Positions 1 through 11,699 of a stretch of 64,000 bases of DNA are shown here, piece after piece. The stretch comes from Epiperipatus broadwayi. Taxonomy: Eukaryota; Onychophora; Udeonychophora; Euonychophora; Peripatidae. The translations under genes were made by a program, and so were the position numbers. Numbering within the stretch: the first letter of the stretch is position 1; each line of letters opens with the position of its first letter. Where the stretch lies: assembly GCA_028023455.1 (NCBI GenBank), contig JAQFVV010012420.1, positions 1,612,001-1,676,000 on the forward strand, read 5' to 3'. The notes below the pieces were generated by a model. It was not told the origin of the DNA and did no database searches. It saw only the letters and a program-made list of their open reading frames with translations.

Positions 1-1599
1 GTCTGTTTCCTCATTTTTATTAATTTTTTTATGACTTTGACTTTCGATTAGTTGCTCAATTGAATGAACATTAGTAATATTAATGTCTGCAAATTGAAAT
101 ATATTATGACAGACTTTTAATTAAGTAAAATAAATCATGTCATAGAATAGTCTATTTATATTTTTTTCTATTGATTTACTTTCTTAAATTGAGCTTAATA
201 TATTGGATGAATAAACATAGCATTTAGATAAATTTTAATAATTATTCGTCAATTTTTTGTAACTCTAATTATATTGAATATAGATGAGTATGTATTAAGT
301 TTCTATATTTTGTTATTAAGGTATCTACATGATTTGTTCAAGTTTGGTTAATAATTAAGTTAATGTTGGAGGTTTATAGTGATTTTGTTGATTCTGCATG
401 CTTTTATCAACATCTTGTTAATTTTTAATCTTATTTTATGTAATTTTTGTTAATATTGTAGCTGAATTTATAGTATTAAAATTATGTGAACATTTAAAAA
501 ATTAAAGGCATTTTGAGCATTTCCAATTACAGATCTAGATGCTATATGAGCTTGTACATCAAAAAAATAATAAAGGCTTCCAAAATATCACAAAAATATA
601 GAAGTCATTGCTAATGTATAAATGATATGTTTGTAATTGAGAATAACATAGGTTCTTGTGGAAGCTATAAACTCTTCTATATTGGAATAGTTAGTATTAT
701 TAAGTTTATTTTCTAGAATATTTTTATTTTAGTAGCATTCAAATTTTGAAGATTGAAATTATACATTTTGAATTTTATTATAAATAGGAAACTGAAATAT
801 TTCACCTTTTTTAGAACAGGTGTTTATGCTATAGATAACAAAACACTGCACAATAATTTCATTTTTTATTCAAGAGTAAAAATAGTCAAGCAATATTAGA
901 TTATATTCGTGACTTTTTTAAAAATAAACTATTTTGTATGATTGCTCCTCACTTATTTAAGATGGTTTTTGAATTCAACAGAATTGGAGTAAAACATAAT
1001 TAAATTTTATTTCATTTTCTAAGCTGTTAAGAATTTTTGAGAAGTTTTGTGCAATTGATTCATAAGTTAGAGAGTGTAAACAGCCTTTAACTTCAGTAAA
1101 ACACTTATTTATTGTAAACTCTTTTATTAATGTCATCAAAAAAGAAATTTAAATTAGAACACCTTTTATTTTATTTTTTTGGTTGTCAGTAACCTTAAGC
1201 ATTAACTATTTTATCTTATATTGATTGTATTGCAGTGCAAGATCACAACAAATAAGTTATAGCTTGCTAAACATGCACCCTATATTGTTTTCTTAGTATT
1301 AAGGTTTTTGCATTCTTTATATATCCATATATGCTTACAAACAGAAGGAAAAAAAGTGAGTAGAATCATAATTGCTACATATATAATAAAATATTTAAAT
1401 ACTACACCCAATTAATTATCACAATTTGTATAGAGAGATAACATATGACATGAATAACTCATGATGTAAAAAGAGAATGAGACAGAAAAGGTTGTTTGCA
1501 TAAAAATCTAGCTTTAATAACCAACACAAGAAAGTGGAGTCTTTAATTGCAATTGACTTTTATATCTAAGGTCATTATACTATCCATCAACTAGAGACC
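1..1599. other. AT-rich non-coding DNA
   Basis: No open frame of note, no RNA gene and no recognisable transposon protein on either strand. The stretch is mostly A/T runs with short microsatellite-like patches. It ends where the diverged segmental repeat begins. Confidence 0.6.
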
Positions 1600-3720
1600 C
1601 TGTTATAGCTTCTCAGTTCAAATTGATAATACCCAATTAATTTTAATATTTTTTATTTTTTAAGAGACAACTTATAAAGATATAAAATTTTGTCTGAAGA
1701 TTGACAAAATCATTACATACCTATCATAAAAGTAAAGAGATCAGATTAGCAAAATATATTATACATCAGAAAATACTTATATCTTTTTGATGTGCAAAGT
1801 AAATGAAGGATTAATTGGATTTTGACCTATTTCACATTAAACTGATAAAAATAAGTCTAAGGTATAGTATTATTAAATAGTGCCAAACTCTAACTTAGCT
1901 TCTGAGGTAAACTTGATTTATTTTGTTTTTCAAATAATTTGGAAATTAATTTTCACCCTGTAATACTCTACTTTGAAATAAGGCTAAGAAAAAGAGCTTG
2001 AATTAAGGATTTGTTAATGTATATCATACACCCTTTCACATATACATACATACAAAATATGTATAAAATACACAGTTGAGATGAAATACAGAGTGACATA
2101 AAAATAAAGAATAACATTATTTAGACTTTATTTTGTAATTAAAATTAATAATAATAGCATGAGAAAAACAATAATGTAAACCCCTGTAAAACGTGATATA
2201 TATAAATTACCACATAAATTAAAGTGTTGCAATAATAAGTGCTTAAATTTAAGTGCTAATACATTTATTTTAGTTTCTTATCTTTTATAAAAGTACTAAA
2301 CTCATAATTAAATATTTTGAGCTACACATAAAAGCTGATAACCGTCTTAACATTCTTTCCAATAAATTACATTTTATAAAATCAAAATCTAAAGTTAGAT
2401 TTTAAACATTATGAAATTTTATAATTTATGTTATTAAAATTTATATTTTCATTAATATATATATATTACTAAATAGAATGGAGAAAACTATTAAAGTTAG
2501 AATTTTGTTTAATAAAAAAACATTTTTTTCACAACACAAATTACATAATATGCTATATGTATTAATTTCATACTAAAATATTTCTAACTGGTTTAATTTT
2601 CAATCATCTTAATACATCTACTGTTTTTTGTTTGATTTATAACCACAAGGCTAATTTTTCTAATAATGATTCCTCATTGCTTATACATTATAATTTATTA
2701 TAAATCTAGAACATGATGTCAGTCAGCTTTCTATGATAATATTATAGATACTATAAAACAGATGACAGGCACTTTCTCTCTCTCACACAGTTTTCACTGG
2801 ACTATTATGGCTAAGTTTTAGAGTCACATTTCAAATAGAAACACAATCTAAATAATGATTTTACTTAGCAATCTATTCTGGAAATGTGTGTTTATAGATA
2901 CTTTTGTTCATAACTGTTAGCAGAATATAATAAAAATTATTGCTTTCTAATGCTGGACTGGTATTTTCCATGAACAAATAAATAATGGTTCTTTATGATT
3001 TTTTCTTAAAATATTGTAGCAGTGCAAGGATTGTATCTAGATGAATGCCTAGGAAATTCTCAGTTTTTTTATATACGTATTTTCCTTCTGCTTACATTAC
3101 AACCTGATTACTTTTTTTTTTTTAACAATAAAAAACACAATTTTATTTAAATATTACCAGTTCATGAAATTCAATAGTTTAAGAGTAAAAAAATGTAATT
3201 ATTTATATATAACAATAAGTGTGCTGCATTAAAATAAATCTAAAATAATTTTAAAAAATGGTGTCATTAATTTTTCCAGAAACAATGTCAATTCTTAATT
3301 GTTTAAAAATCAATATTTTCTATTTTACAATTCATAAACTGTAATTTGTTATATTAAAGTATATAATAAAAATTAAATTCTCATACCATAAAATCAAAAG
3401 CTATATTAAAACATATTCTTTGCTAAGTAATCAACAATATTTTTTTTATAATGAGATTCAGATAAATTTATAAAAAAAATCAAAGCCATTTGAAAGAAGG
3501 TTCATAATTTCCAAAACATTTTGATTACTTGTACTCATAAATCAATAGCTATTTTCCAAACGGTTAAAACATTTCTTCTTTTTAATAGTCACATCATGAG
3601 GTGTTTTTCAATTCTAATTTTAATCCAGTTATGTGTTTATTACTATGTTTTTTTAATTAAAATTTATAGGATTCGGTTATCACTTATTTTCAAATTTATA
3701 AAATTTGTTATTGTGTAGTA
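1600..3720 (+). repeat. Diverged segmental repeat, copy 1
   Basis: This non-coding segment aligns collinearly, with many substitutions and indels, to 9550-12808. Shared landmarks include a GATTGACAAAA block (about 1700 and 9665), a GAGATGAAATAC block (about 2079 and 11191), AGCATGAGAAAAA (about 2157 and 11261), TATAATAAAAATTA (about 2927 and 12487) and TTTTATAGGATT (about 3661 and 12763). Copy 1 lacks both the tandem array (10.1-11.2 kb) and the ribozyme element (11.7-12.2 kb) of copy 2, but has its own insertion at 3114-3521. No coding capacity was seen. It may be an old duplication or two copies of a large unnamed element. Confidence 0.6.
3105..3530 (-). mobile_element. Short retroposon with poly(T) start and 9-bp TSD
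   Basis: The block 3114-3521 is absent from the paralogous site near 12625, so it is an insertion. It starts on the + strand with a run of T, meaning a poly(A) tail on the minus strand, and is flanked by TGATTACTT at 3105-3113 and 3522-3530. This is the signature of target-primed retroposition of a roughly 410 bp non-coding element, SINE-like in size. No Pol III boxes are obvious. Similar sequence (ATTCAATAGTT and what follows) resumes directly after the assembly gap at 19134, so the family may be dispersed. Confidence 0.55.
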
Positions 3721-5559
3721 AAAGCTTTTAATGAATTAATTTCAGCCTTCATTGTATATTTCCAAATTTTTTTTTTTTACATACTTTACGTTATATCTTT
3801 AGTAATTATAGTATTAATAAACTACTGTATATATTAAATAATAAAACTAAAACTATAAAGAGGTGTATTCTCTCGTTCTATACTCAGTTGTAAAATGACT
3901 AATTCATCATTGTTATTATTTGTGGGATTACATTACAAAATTATGCAATAATATATTTTTAACCACTGAATAGATTAAAATATGTTTATATTTAACCATA
4001 AATGGTTCCAATAATTATATACTGATTTCCTTTTGATTTAGCTTAAGAATCAAAATACTTTGAATTAAAAATACTAACATTTTCATTACTAGGCATCTTT
4101 TCCTTATACATATTTTTAAAGGACATTATTTTATATAAAGAACATATTATTTTATATAATACTTTCGCTTACAATATTTTATAATTTTATCATCATAAGT
4201 TTGAAAATGGCAATAATGGATTTCGCAATATCTTCCTTTCCTTTTTGATTAACAGACTAACAATGTTAAATTAGAATACTGCTCTTACATAGCTCATAGT
4301 ACTTACACATATTGTTAACTGCTTTTGTTCTAAGATTTTATATCACTGACTGACATGAGTTGTTTTGTTTTATTAATTACTTTTACAAAACAATTTTAGC
4401 ATTATATTATTTTGCTAACTTATAGGATCCTACTATCCTATTATTCCCTCCTCAAAATGAAATATAAACATGGTCAATTATATTAAGCTTTAGTTCTTTT
4501 TTTTCAAAGCTAAATATTTTTACTCATTGACTTTCTTTCTTTTTATTTTAAATAGTTTATTTCTATAAATTTATCTCTAATTAGGATATTATTTCATGTA
4601 GATTTATCTCTGAACTATAAACTTTTTTACAATACCTCACCTTATAAAAGTTTTAACATTCTTCCATTACTTTAGTAAGCCAATGCTGTATCCATCAAAT
4701 ATAATATCTGTTGTACTTATAATATTTTGTATCCTCAAAGTCAATTTGTACTATCTATCATTAATAGCATCTTTATTCATAGTGGGGATGGATTATTGAA
4801 TATTTCTATCTTCTCAATCCATCACCAAAGTTCATGTCACATAATGCTGACATGGTTCTTCTCTGGTAAACTAAAAATGTTTTGTGATTAAAAATTTGGT
4901 ATCTCAAGACTAATTATGCACCCCCCCTAGATTGAATTATTTTGGTACTAAAAAAAATAATTCAGCCAGAATTATGAATCTGGCATAATTCAGTATCAAA
5001 TCACCTGGAATACTCTATCTGACATGATAAAATGCAATCAGAAATGATTGTATGATTACAACTTTTAATGGAAATTCACTTCAAAACACACAAAACACAA
5101 TATTCATCTTTTTAAACAAATCAATCCTTATTCAATCCTTAATGTGCAATCGTAAATAAATTTTTCACCATTCTATCAACAATATAAACATCCACTCTCA
5201 TTCTCATCTTTCTACATCTGTTGTTCTTAATCTTAGTTTGATTCCCATTTGATCTATATAATCACAGTTAGTATTACTTTTAGTCATTTCTTCTTGGTCT
5301 CTCTTTGTCTCTTAGTTATATGAAAGTTTTTTACATTTGCAAAAATTCTAATATATTGGTGGTAATTTTTATTTGCTTTTCTGCTTTTGTGATCAGTCAT
5401 TTCAATTAATATCCAATTTAATTTAATATCAAAGTGGTGATGATTAACTGATATTGGTTTTTATTATAAGTACTATGGTCATACTTCCAGTTCATTTAGA
5501 TATATGGATCCTTTCTGGGCTTTCAGTGCTTAAAGCAATGAACTAACTCTAATTTTTTT
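3721..5559. other. AT-rich non-coding DNA
   Basis: Nothing recognisable on either strand apart from short homopolymer runs, including a run of C at about 4921. Confidence 0.5.
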
Positions 5560-6900
5560 TCATTGATATTAATAAACATGAGCCTTTTTTTTTTCTTGAA
5601 TGATACACTTACTTGATATGGTAAAAAATTGCTTCATTTTTCCTGGACCATCCAGTGACTAAGTATTTAAGACCACTGCATTCAAAAACTATGCTACTAC
5701 TTAATTGTCCTATGGTCTGTAACTATGCTTGTTGAAAAATTATATTTGACAGTCCAGATAATTTGGATTAGTGACAATGAGCATACTATTATACTCTTAA
5801 TCTTGTTACTTATCATCTGATAAAAAAACCTGTATAAAATTTCCTCTTTCTATTCTTAATTTTTTTTAAGACACCTGGTATAATATACCATTTTAATACT
5901 CCTCAGTCTAACAACTATTGATTAATGCATTTTTATAAATTTGGCAACATCTGAATTAGAATCTTATACCATTTCTTGGAAATCTTCCTGCAAATGGTCA
6001 TATCCTATAGCTGATTTTGAGTCTTTCATTATCTGACTTATGGTAAAGTATCTTTTTAGACTGTTCAAGTGCTCTACTGAAACCTATCCTGGTTCTCCTC
6101 TGAATATTTTAATTAGAAAGTGATTTATTATATCTATGTTATAAACAGGTTTGCTGGAAGTTGTACTCAGTTCTTTCCTGGATTCTCATTGATTCTGTAT
6201 GTAGTTTATTATTCCTACATTCTTGTTGTAGTTATTCCACTTCCTCCATCAACTGATGAGATTAATCAGCATACTTGTTTACTATCTTTTGGACTGTCTA
6301 TTAATTCAATCTTTTCAAACAACTCATCTTGAGACACCTTCAGGTTCTCACTGGTGGATACCTTACCTTTTATTTCATTTTGGATTTTTCTATATTCTTG
6401 CAGTATTTCTATAATAATTTTTTTCTTTTTTTCAACTATTTTTTTACCCTCTTTTTATTTTATAACAATTTCACAATTCTCTTACATTATTTTTATATTT
6501 TGTTCAACAGTTTCTTCTATTACCGCCACATATTGAGTCATATTCTCCATTCCCTTCTCTTATTTCTCCTTGCCACACCTAATACTTTACGTCTCATTGA
6601 ATAATTACTTCTGTTTTCTGGCTATTTTTATCCAACCTTTCATTTTTATATTATTTATCACTGAATTTTTCATAGCTTTATCCAGCTTTTAATTGTTTTA
6701 CTTAACATTTAGCATCCCCATCACCATTTCTTTATTTCTTCATGTCAGTTTTGCTTTAAAATGTAATATTTTTATTCTTATGTTATATAGCTTGCATCAT
6801 TAATACATGGAGCATTTGAAACTAGACATTCTGCAGTTTTTCCATTTCTGTGTAGAAGCTTGAATTTTATTCTCTTCTACTCTTTTTTCTTGAGCTTCAA
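5560..6900 (-). pseudogene. Decayed coding-like region, coiled-coil type
   Basis: On the minus strand, stretches of open frame interrupted by scattered stops read like protein. Around 6440-6270 is a 50-odd residue charged, heptad-like piece rich in E, K, I and L, including IQNEIKGKVSTSENL and DELFEKIELIDS. Around 6090-5975 is another open run including VEHLNSLKRYF and DHLQEDFQEMV. The pieces share direction and spacing but are broken by stops and small indels. A coiled-coil N-terminal part followed by further segments would suit a gag or ORF1 protein of a retroelement. I do not recognise the family and give no function. Confidence 0.3.
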
Positions 6901-7170
6901 TCTCTCTGAATCTTGTGATTCTAGTGTTTTTTTTTCTTGGTTTAGGTTTTGCAATCATTTATCTAAATACAATGAATTCTATGTAATATATACATACATA
7001 CATAAATACATATGTGTTTTCCTGAATGTTTGTGATGATGGTGTTTTAGTTGTATTTTTATATTGGACTATTTCCATAATCTAATATGAGCATTGAATGT
7101 CTTTAGAAAAAAATAACTTTATTTTTAAATATTCTAAATACATTCAATTGTCAGTAATAGCACATGATAC

Positions 7171-7244
7171 AGGTTAGTATATGCACAATGTTTTGAGAGG
7201 TAGTATTTATTCTCCACTCTTCTTCAGGTGTTTCTGACCTGACT
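7171..7244 (-). ncRNA. Hammerhead-like fold in PLE-1 left arm (decayed)
   Basis: Read on the minus strand: CTGAAGA (7221-7227), a possible stem II of GAG..GG with CC..CTC, then CAAAAC where an active hammerhead needs CGAAAC. The G-to-A change is what CpG decay would produce. A mini stem III could form as AC-ATT-GT, but the base after it is G, which is not a permitted cleavage-site base. It looks like an inactive relic of the ribozymes described in PLE pseudo-LTRs. Confidence 0.4.
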
Positions 7245-7261
7245 AGTGACAGTACTAGCAT

Positions 7262-7331
7262 GGATTCAAACATGGATCCTTATATTATTGAGTAATAAAT
7301 TTTAAGGTAATGCTCTAACCAACTGAGCCAT
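7262..7331 (-). repeat. tRNA-like Pol III block in PLE-1 left arm
   Basis: On the minus strand an A-box-like TGGCTCAGTTGGTTAG is followed about 45 bases later by a B-box-like GTTTGAATCC, the spacing of a tRNA-derived SINE head. It is not a functional tRNA: no acceptor stem or paired anticodon arm is evident. It sits just 5' of the hammerhead-like fold. Confidence 0.6.
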
Positions 7332-7849
7332 CCTGCTAAAGGCAACAGTCTGAAAAAATTTCATATACTTATCTATGAGGTTTTTTCTGATTTCTCCACT
7401 TTTTCCTAAAAGAAAAGTTGATTAGTGTTTTCCATACATTATGTATAGACACACTAGGTTGGCTTATGGGATTTTCTAACATTGTCAAGTGAGCAGCTTC
7501 TTTAAATTTTCTTCTTTGTACTTTTTCTATCCAATATTTTTGTATTTCCCCAATTAAATATATGCTCATTGGGACATAGATGGTCTGCTATCTTAGATAT
7601 ATGTTTTCTCTCTTCTAATCATCAGTTTGGATTCTTGCAAGTGCTTTTCAATGGCACAACTGGTCTCACTAATATATGTTCTTCCACATTCACATGGTAT
7701 TCGATGTACCATGTGAAGAAGCATTGTCTATTGTTAGGAAAAGATTAAACGGTGATAATAGTTTACAAACTAGAACAGCTCTTCCCATTGATAGTATAAT
7801 GGAACTAACTATTAACATTCTGCATAAAAACAACTTATTTTCAATATAA

Positions 7850-8870
7850 CACAGAATTTTTCCAACAAAATCAAGGAATGGCTATGGGCTCACCGATTGT
7901 CTCCCCTGATTATCAATATTTATATGGAAGAATTTGAAACCTTAGTCATAAAACTACTCTATATCCACCTAAAGTTTGGCTTCACTATATAGATGATATA
8001 TTTGTTGTATGGCCACATGGTGAAACACTATTACAAACTTTCTGAAAACACATCAGCAACATATCCCCTTCAATTAAATTTCACAATAGAATCAGAACAA
8101 GAAAAAAAATGGCATTTTTAGATGTTCTTGTGACAAGACTGCCATGGCAAATCAAAACTACAGTTTATTACAGGAGAATACCTAGCCTATACATCCACTC
8201 ACACCAGAAACACAAAACATGAAGTTATACCCTCACTATAGAATAGAGCAAAACAAGTTTGTTCAGAAACCAGAAATTTGGAAAAAGAAAAGATTTATAT
8301 AGAACATACTCTTATGAAAAATGGGTATCCATCAGCTGTTATTAAGAAAACATTAAATAGACAACAAAGAGAACCATCAAGAGAAAAAGCAATTATTGGT
8401 ATTATAGTGTACCCATACATTCTAAAAATAGCAGACAAATTAAGGCAAATCTGCAATCAGTATAACATCAGAACACCATACCACACTATGAAGAATTCTA
8501 ACATCTACAAAGTCTAAATTTGAAATGCTGAAAAGGAGAAACTGCATCTATAAAATACCATGTGAATGTAAAAAAACATATATTAGTGAGACCAGTTATC
8601 CCATTGAAAAGTGCTTGTAAAAACACAAACTGATGATTAGAAGAGAGAAAACAGATATGTCTAAGATAGCAGACCATGTATGTGCCAATGAACATATGTT
8701 TAATTGGAAATATACAAAAATATTGGATAGAGAAAAGGCACAAAAACATTTAAAGAAGCTGCTAACATGACAATGGCAGAAAGTCCCATAAGCCAACCTA
8801 GGGTGACTATACATAATGCATGGAAACCACTAATCAACTTTGCTCTTAGGAAAAAGTGGAGAAATTAGGA
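7850..8870 (+). pseudogene. PLE-1 reverse transcriptase (C-terminal part) and GIY-YIG endonuclease, degraded
   Basis: Reading across frames on the + strand shows the PLE motifs in order. GMAMGSP lies near 7870, then the catalytic YIDDIF at about 7986-8003. A 'FLDV'-type motif (AFLDVLVTR) lies near 8113, then EHTLMKNGYPSAVIKK (8302 onward, inside a 79-codon open frame at 8278-8517). The endonuclease entry IYKIPCECKKTYISE begins near 8548. The usual glycine of the YIG motif is read as S here. Stops and frame changes occur between motifs, and the N-terminal RT fingers are missing upstream of about 7850. In life it would reverse-transcribe PLE RNA and nick target DNA in the nucleus. Confidence 0.8.
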
Positions 8871-8920
8871 GGAACCTCATAGATAAGTATATGAAATTTC
8901 TACTGACTTTTGTCTTTGGT

Positions 8921-9003
8921 GGGTTGGCTCAGTTGTTTAGAGTATTACCTTAAAATTCAATTCTCAAGAATCTAAGGGTCCAGGTTTGAATCCCATACTA
9001 GTA
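8921..9003 (+). repeat. tRNA-like Pol III block in PLE-1 right arm
   Basis: A box TGGCTCAGTTGTTTAGA at 8925-8941 and B box GGTTTGAATCC at 8983-8993, on the + strand. It follows the endonuclease end and precedes the hammerhead-like fold in the same order as the left arm and the 20.6 kb copy, so the module travels as a unit. Confidence 0.6.
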
Positions 9004-9011
9004 TTGTCACT

Positions 9012-9081
9012 GGTTAGATCAGCAACACCTGAAGATGAGGGGAGAATAATACCTCTCAAAACCTTGTGCACATACTAACCT
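9012..9081 (+). ncRNA. Hammerhead-like fold in PLE-1 right arm (decayed)
   Basis: This is the partner of the left-arm motif. CTGAAGA lies at 9029-9035, followed by a stem II candidate (GAGGGG with ACCTCTC) and CAAAAC in place of CGAAAC. An outer helix can pair GGTTAG (9012-9017) with CTAACC (9076-9081). As in the left arm, the base at the expected cleavage position is G, so activity is unlikely. Confidence 0.4.
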
Positions 9082-10099
9082 GTTTGATGAGCTACTAATA
9101 ACAATTGAAGGTATGTGAAATATTTAAAAATAAAGTTAAATTTTTTCTAAAGACATTCAGTGTTCATATTAGATGATGGAAATAGTCCAATATAAAAATA
9201 CATACACATATATATGATTGAGCTAAGATGAAAGAAGCACTGAGATAAGAATAAAATTTGAATATATATATATATATATTGTTCTAATTATTTATCTTAA
9301 GATTCTCATTTTTTGGAAGGTGGAGTTGCTTGTTTGCTCATTCCATGGTTTTTTTTCTTTCCAACATTTTATTTGAACATTCTGTTAATTGCATATCTCT
9401 AGTTTGAACTCTGACTTCTTATTTGTTTTAGAAAATAATTTATATTTAAACAGATTTTAAAACTTCCCTGTCTAAATCCTGCTTAACATTTAATATATAT
9501 TCTTTATTTTTGCAGTTTATGCTGCCATTACATTTATGATTTTTTAAATTTATTTATGTGTATGATTATTTCAATTAATATTTTTAAGACAAAGATGGAT
9601 GAATCAGGTTCAATAGTTAATTATCGTTGACTAGCTATCATGACCTGATCATGTTAGATCTTTTGATTGACAAAATATTACTTCAGTTGAAGTAAATCAC
9701 CATGACTAGTTTAGACATATGTTGGTTGCACCAAATTGGACAAAAGCTAAAGATCAGAGTTAACAAAATGTGTCACAGATAAGCATACAATATCCTTTCT
9801 TGATAGAAAAGTAGGTGAAGGTTGGCTTATGATGTCATATTCCACATTAAAGATAAATCTAAAATAAATTGATCATCATTGAACACTCTTTGATTCAGCC
9901 TCTGGGAAAATACTATTTAATAACATTGGTTTATTTTGTTTTCTATATCATTTGAATGTCTTGTTGATGCTATCATTTACTTTGATTCTGTAATCTTTTA
10001 TTTACTGTTATCATAACTTCAGATTCTGGCACAATGTGAGAGCATAAATATGGAATGTTTTAAAACATATAGTCACACTATATATTAAAAAAAAAAAAA

Positions 10100-11175
10100 T
10101 CCATAAAATATTTGACATATACAATTCTCTAGGAAAATATAAATTATTATTTTCAGAATGTCAAGAAAGATGTTAGTCATCTTCATTCTCATATGTAGAA
10201 AAATAGCTGTCTGGGATTAAATAATTATAACAATTTGAATTTGAAATAGATGAGAACTTAACTTTTATTTTAGCTAAATCGAAGACAAAAGAACTATTAC
10301 AAATATTAATAGAGATATTTATTTTATATAGTGCTATGTTTTTATAAACTGTAATAGTAACAATCAGCCATTAAGCTAATGCACATGAGCTTTGTGGATT
10401 TATAATAGAGAAAATTTGTTTAGCCTCATGACTGTCAATTTAATAATGAAAAGTTTCCTGTCATATTAAAAAAAATAAAGTTCTCTCTATTTATATGGAT
10501 ATAATCTCTTAACTTTCATTCTTTATCAAATTAAAAATCCATGAAAAAGTGTAGTATAACATATACAACTCTCTGGGAGATTAATTATTATTTGCAGGTG
10601 TCTTCATTCTCACACCAATAAAAATAAATGTCTGGGTTCAAATCTTTATAACAAATTGAAATAGAAATATTAGAGGACTTTGTTTTTACTATTTCTAAAT
10701 TTAAAACAAATAGTTATTATATATAGGTTAATAGAGAAAATTTGCTTAGCCTCAGGACTATCATTTAGTAGTTGAGTATTTACTGGTAACATCAAAAAGG
10801 TAAAGTTACCTCTGTTTAGGTAGATATAATTTCTTGATTGCTATTCTTTATAAAATTAAAAATCCATGAAAATATTTAATGTGATATATACAACTCTCTG
10901 AAGGAAGATTAATTATTATTTGCAGGACATCAAGGTAGATCTTAATTTTTTGCATTCCTATACCTATAAAATAGTTGTCAGAGATTCTTCTATCCTTATA
11001 GCAATTTGAATTTGAAGAAGAAGAGGACCTTTTATTTTATCTAAACCCAAAACAAAAGAGCTATTATATAGGTTAGTAGAAAAAACTTGTTTAGCCTCAG
11101 GGTTTCCTGGCAATATCAGAAAAGGCAAAGTTATCTCTATTTACATGAATATAATTTCATAATTTCCATTCTTTA
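10100..11175 (+). repeat. Three diverged tandem units of about 310-430 bp
   Basis: Three successive units start near 10102, 10536 and 10860. Each begins with a variant of AATCCATGAAAA, then ATATACAACTCTCTG, AATTATTATTTGCAG, a TTTGAATTTGAA-type block and GCCTCA, and ends in a stretch like ATTCTTTATCA. Unit 1 has extra sequence. The units differ by many substitutions, so the array is old. No ORF was seen, and no hammerhead core. Confidence 0.7.
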
Positions 11176-11699
11176 TCATATATACGACAAATGCATATAT
11201 GAGATGAAATACTAATCAATATAAAAACAGTGAATAATATTAAAGTTTAATAATAATTATCAGCATGAGAAAAATATCTGTAATCATCTGTCTGATAATC
11301 AGTATTTATATACATATTTCAGTTGTTTATCTTTCAAATAAAAGCACTACACACTTATAATTAAATAAATATGCTGGATTTGGAAATACATCTAAGTGCT
11401 ACTAGCTATCTTACCATCTCCTTTAATAAAAGATATAATAACCACTTCCAAATTAGTACTTTATAAAAACAAACAAAGCAACCAATTCAAATCACAAAGG
11501 AAAAGAATTTTATTAAGTATTTATAATTTCTGATAGATATGACCAAAACTTCAAAATATTCTTTATCAAAATATCTATGCTTAATGTAAAAATTTTTTTT
11601 TCATAATCCTAAATATGTTGTAGCCTTTATTTTTATATTAAAATCTTTTTTTACTGCTTCACTTTTCAATAATTTTAGTGCATTTATAATCATTCACTT

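Larger units (their letters stand above)
7028..9210 (+). mobile_element. Penelope-like element (PLE-1) with long inverted arms
   Basis: A central piece of PLE reverse transcriptase and GIY-YIG endonuclease on the + strand is bracketed by inverted copies of its own 3' end. The left arm, about 7028-7715 and reading on the minus strand, matches the right arm at about 8550-9210. Each arm carries the endonuclease C-terminus, a tRNA-like block with A and B boxes, a hammerhead-like fold and a shared outer end that includes GGACTATTTCC or its complement. Inverted or tandem terminal 'pseudo-LTR' arrangements are typical of PLEs. Coding is dead through frameshifts and stops. The same arm family forms a solo palindrome at 20.4-20.9 kb. 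Confidence 0.8.

Noticed and set aside
6254-6278. CTGATGA followed by a palindromic GATTAATC
   Set aside because: A stem II is possible but no GAAA or stem III follows, so it is not a hammerhead.
8498-8814. Two minus-strand frames of 72-83 codons
   Set aside because: Antisense shadows of the PLE-1 endonuclease region.
8921-9003. A genuine tRNA gene
   Set aside because: Only the A and B boxes are convincing; no acceptor stem or anticodon arm folds, and it sits inside PLE arms.
10100-11175. CRISPR-like array
   Set aside because: Units are hundreds of bases long and diverged, with no short identical repeats or spacers, in a eukaryotic setting.
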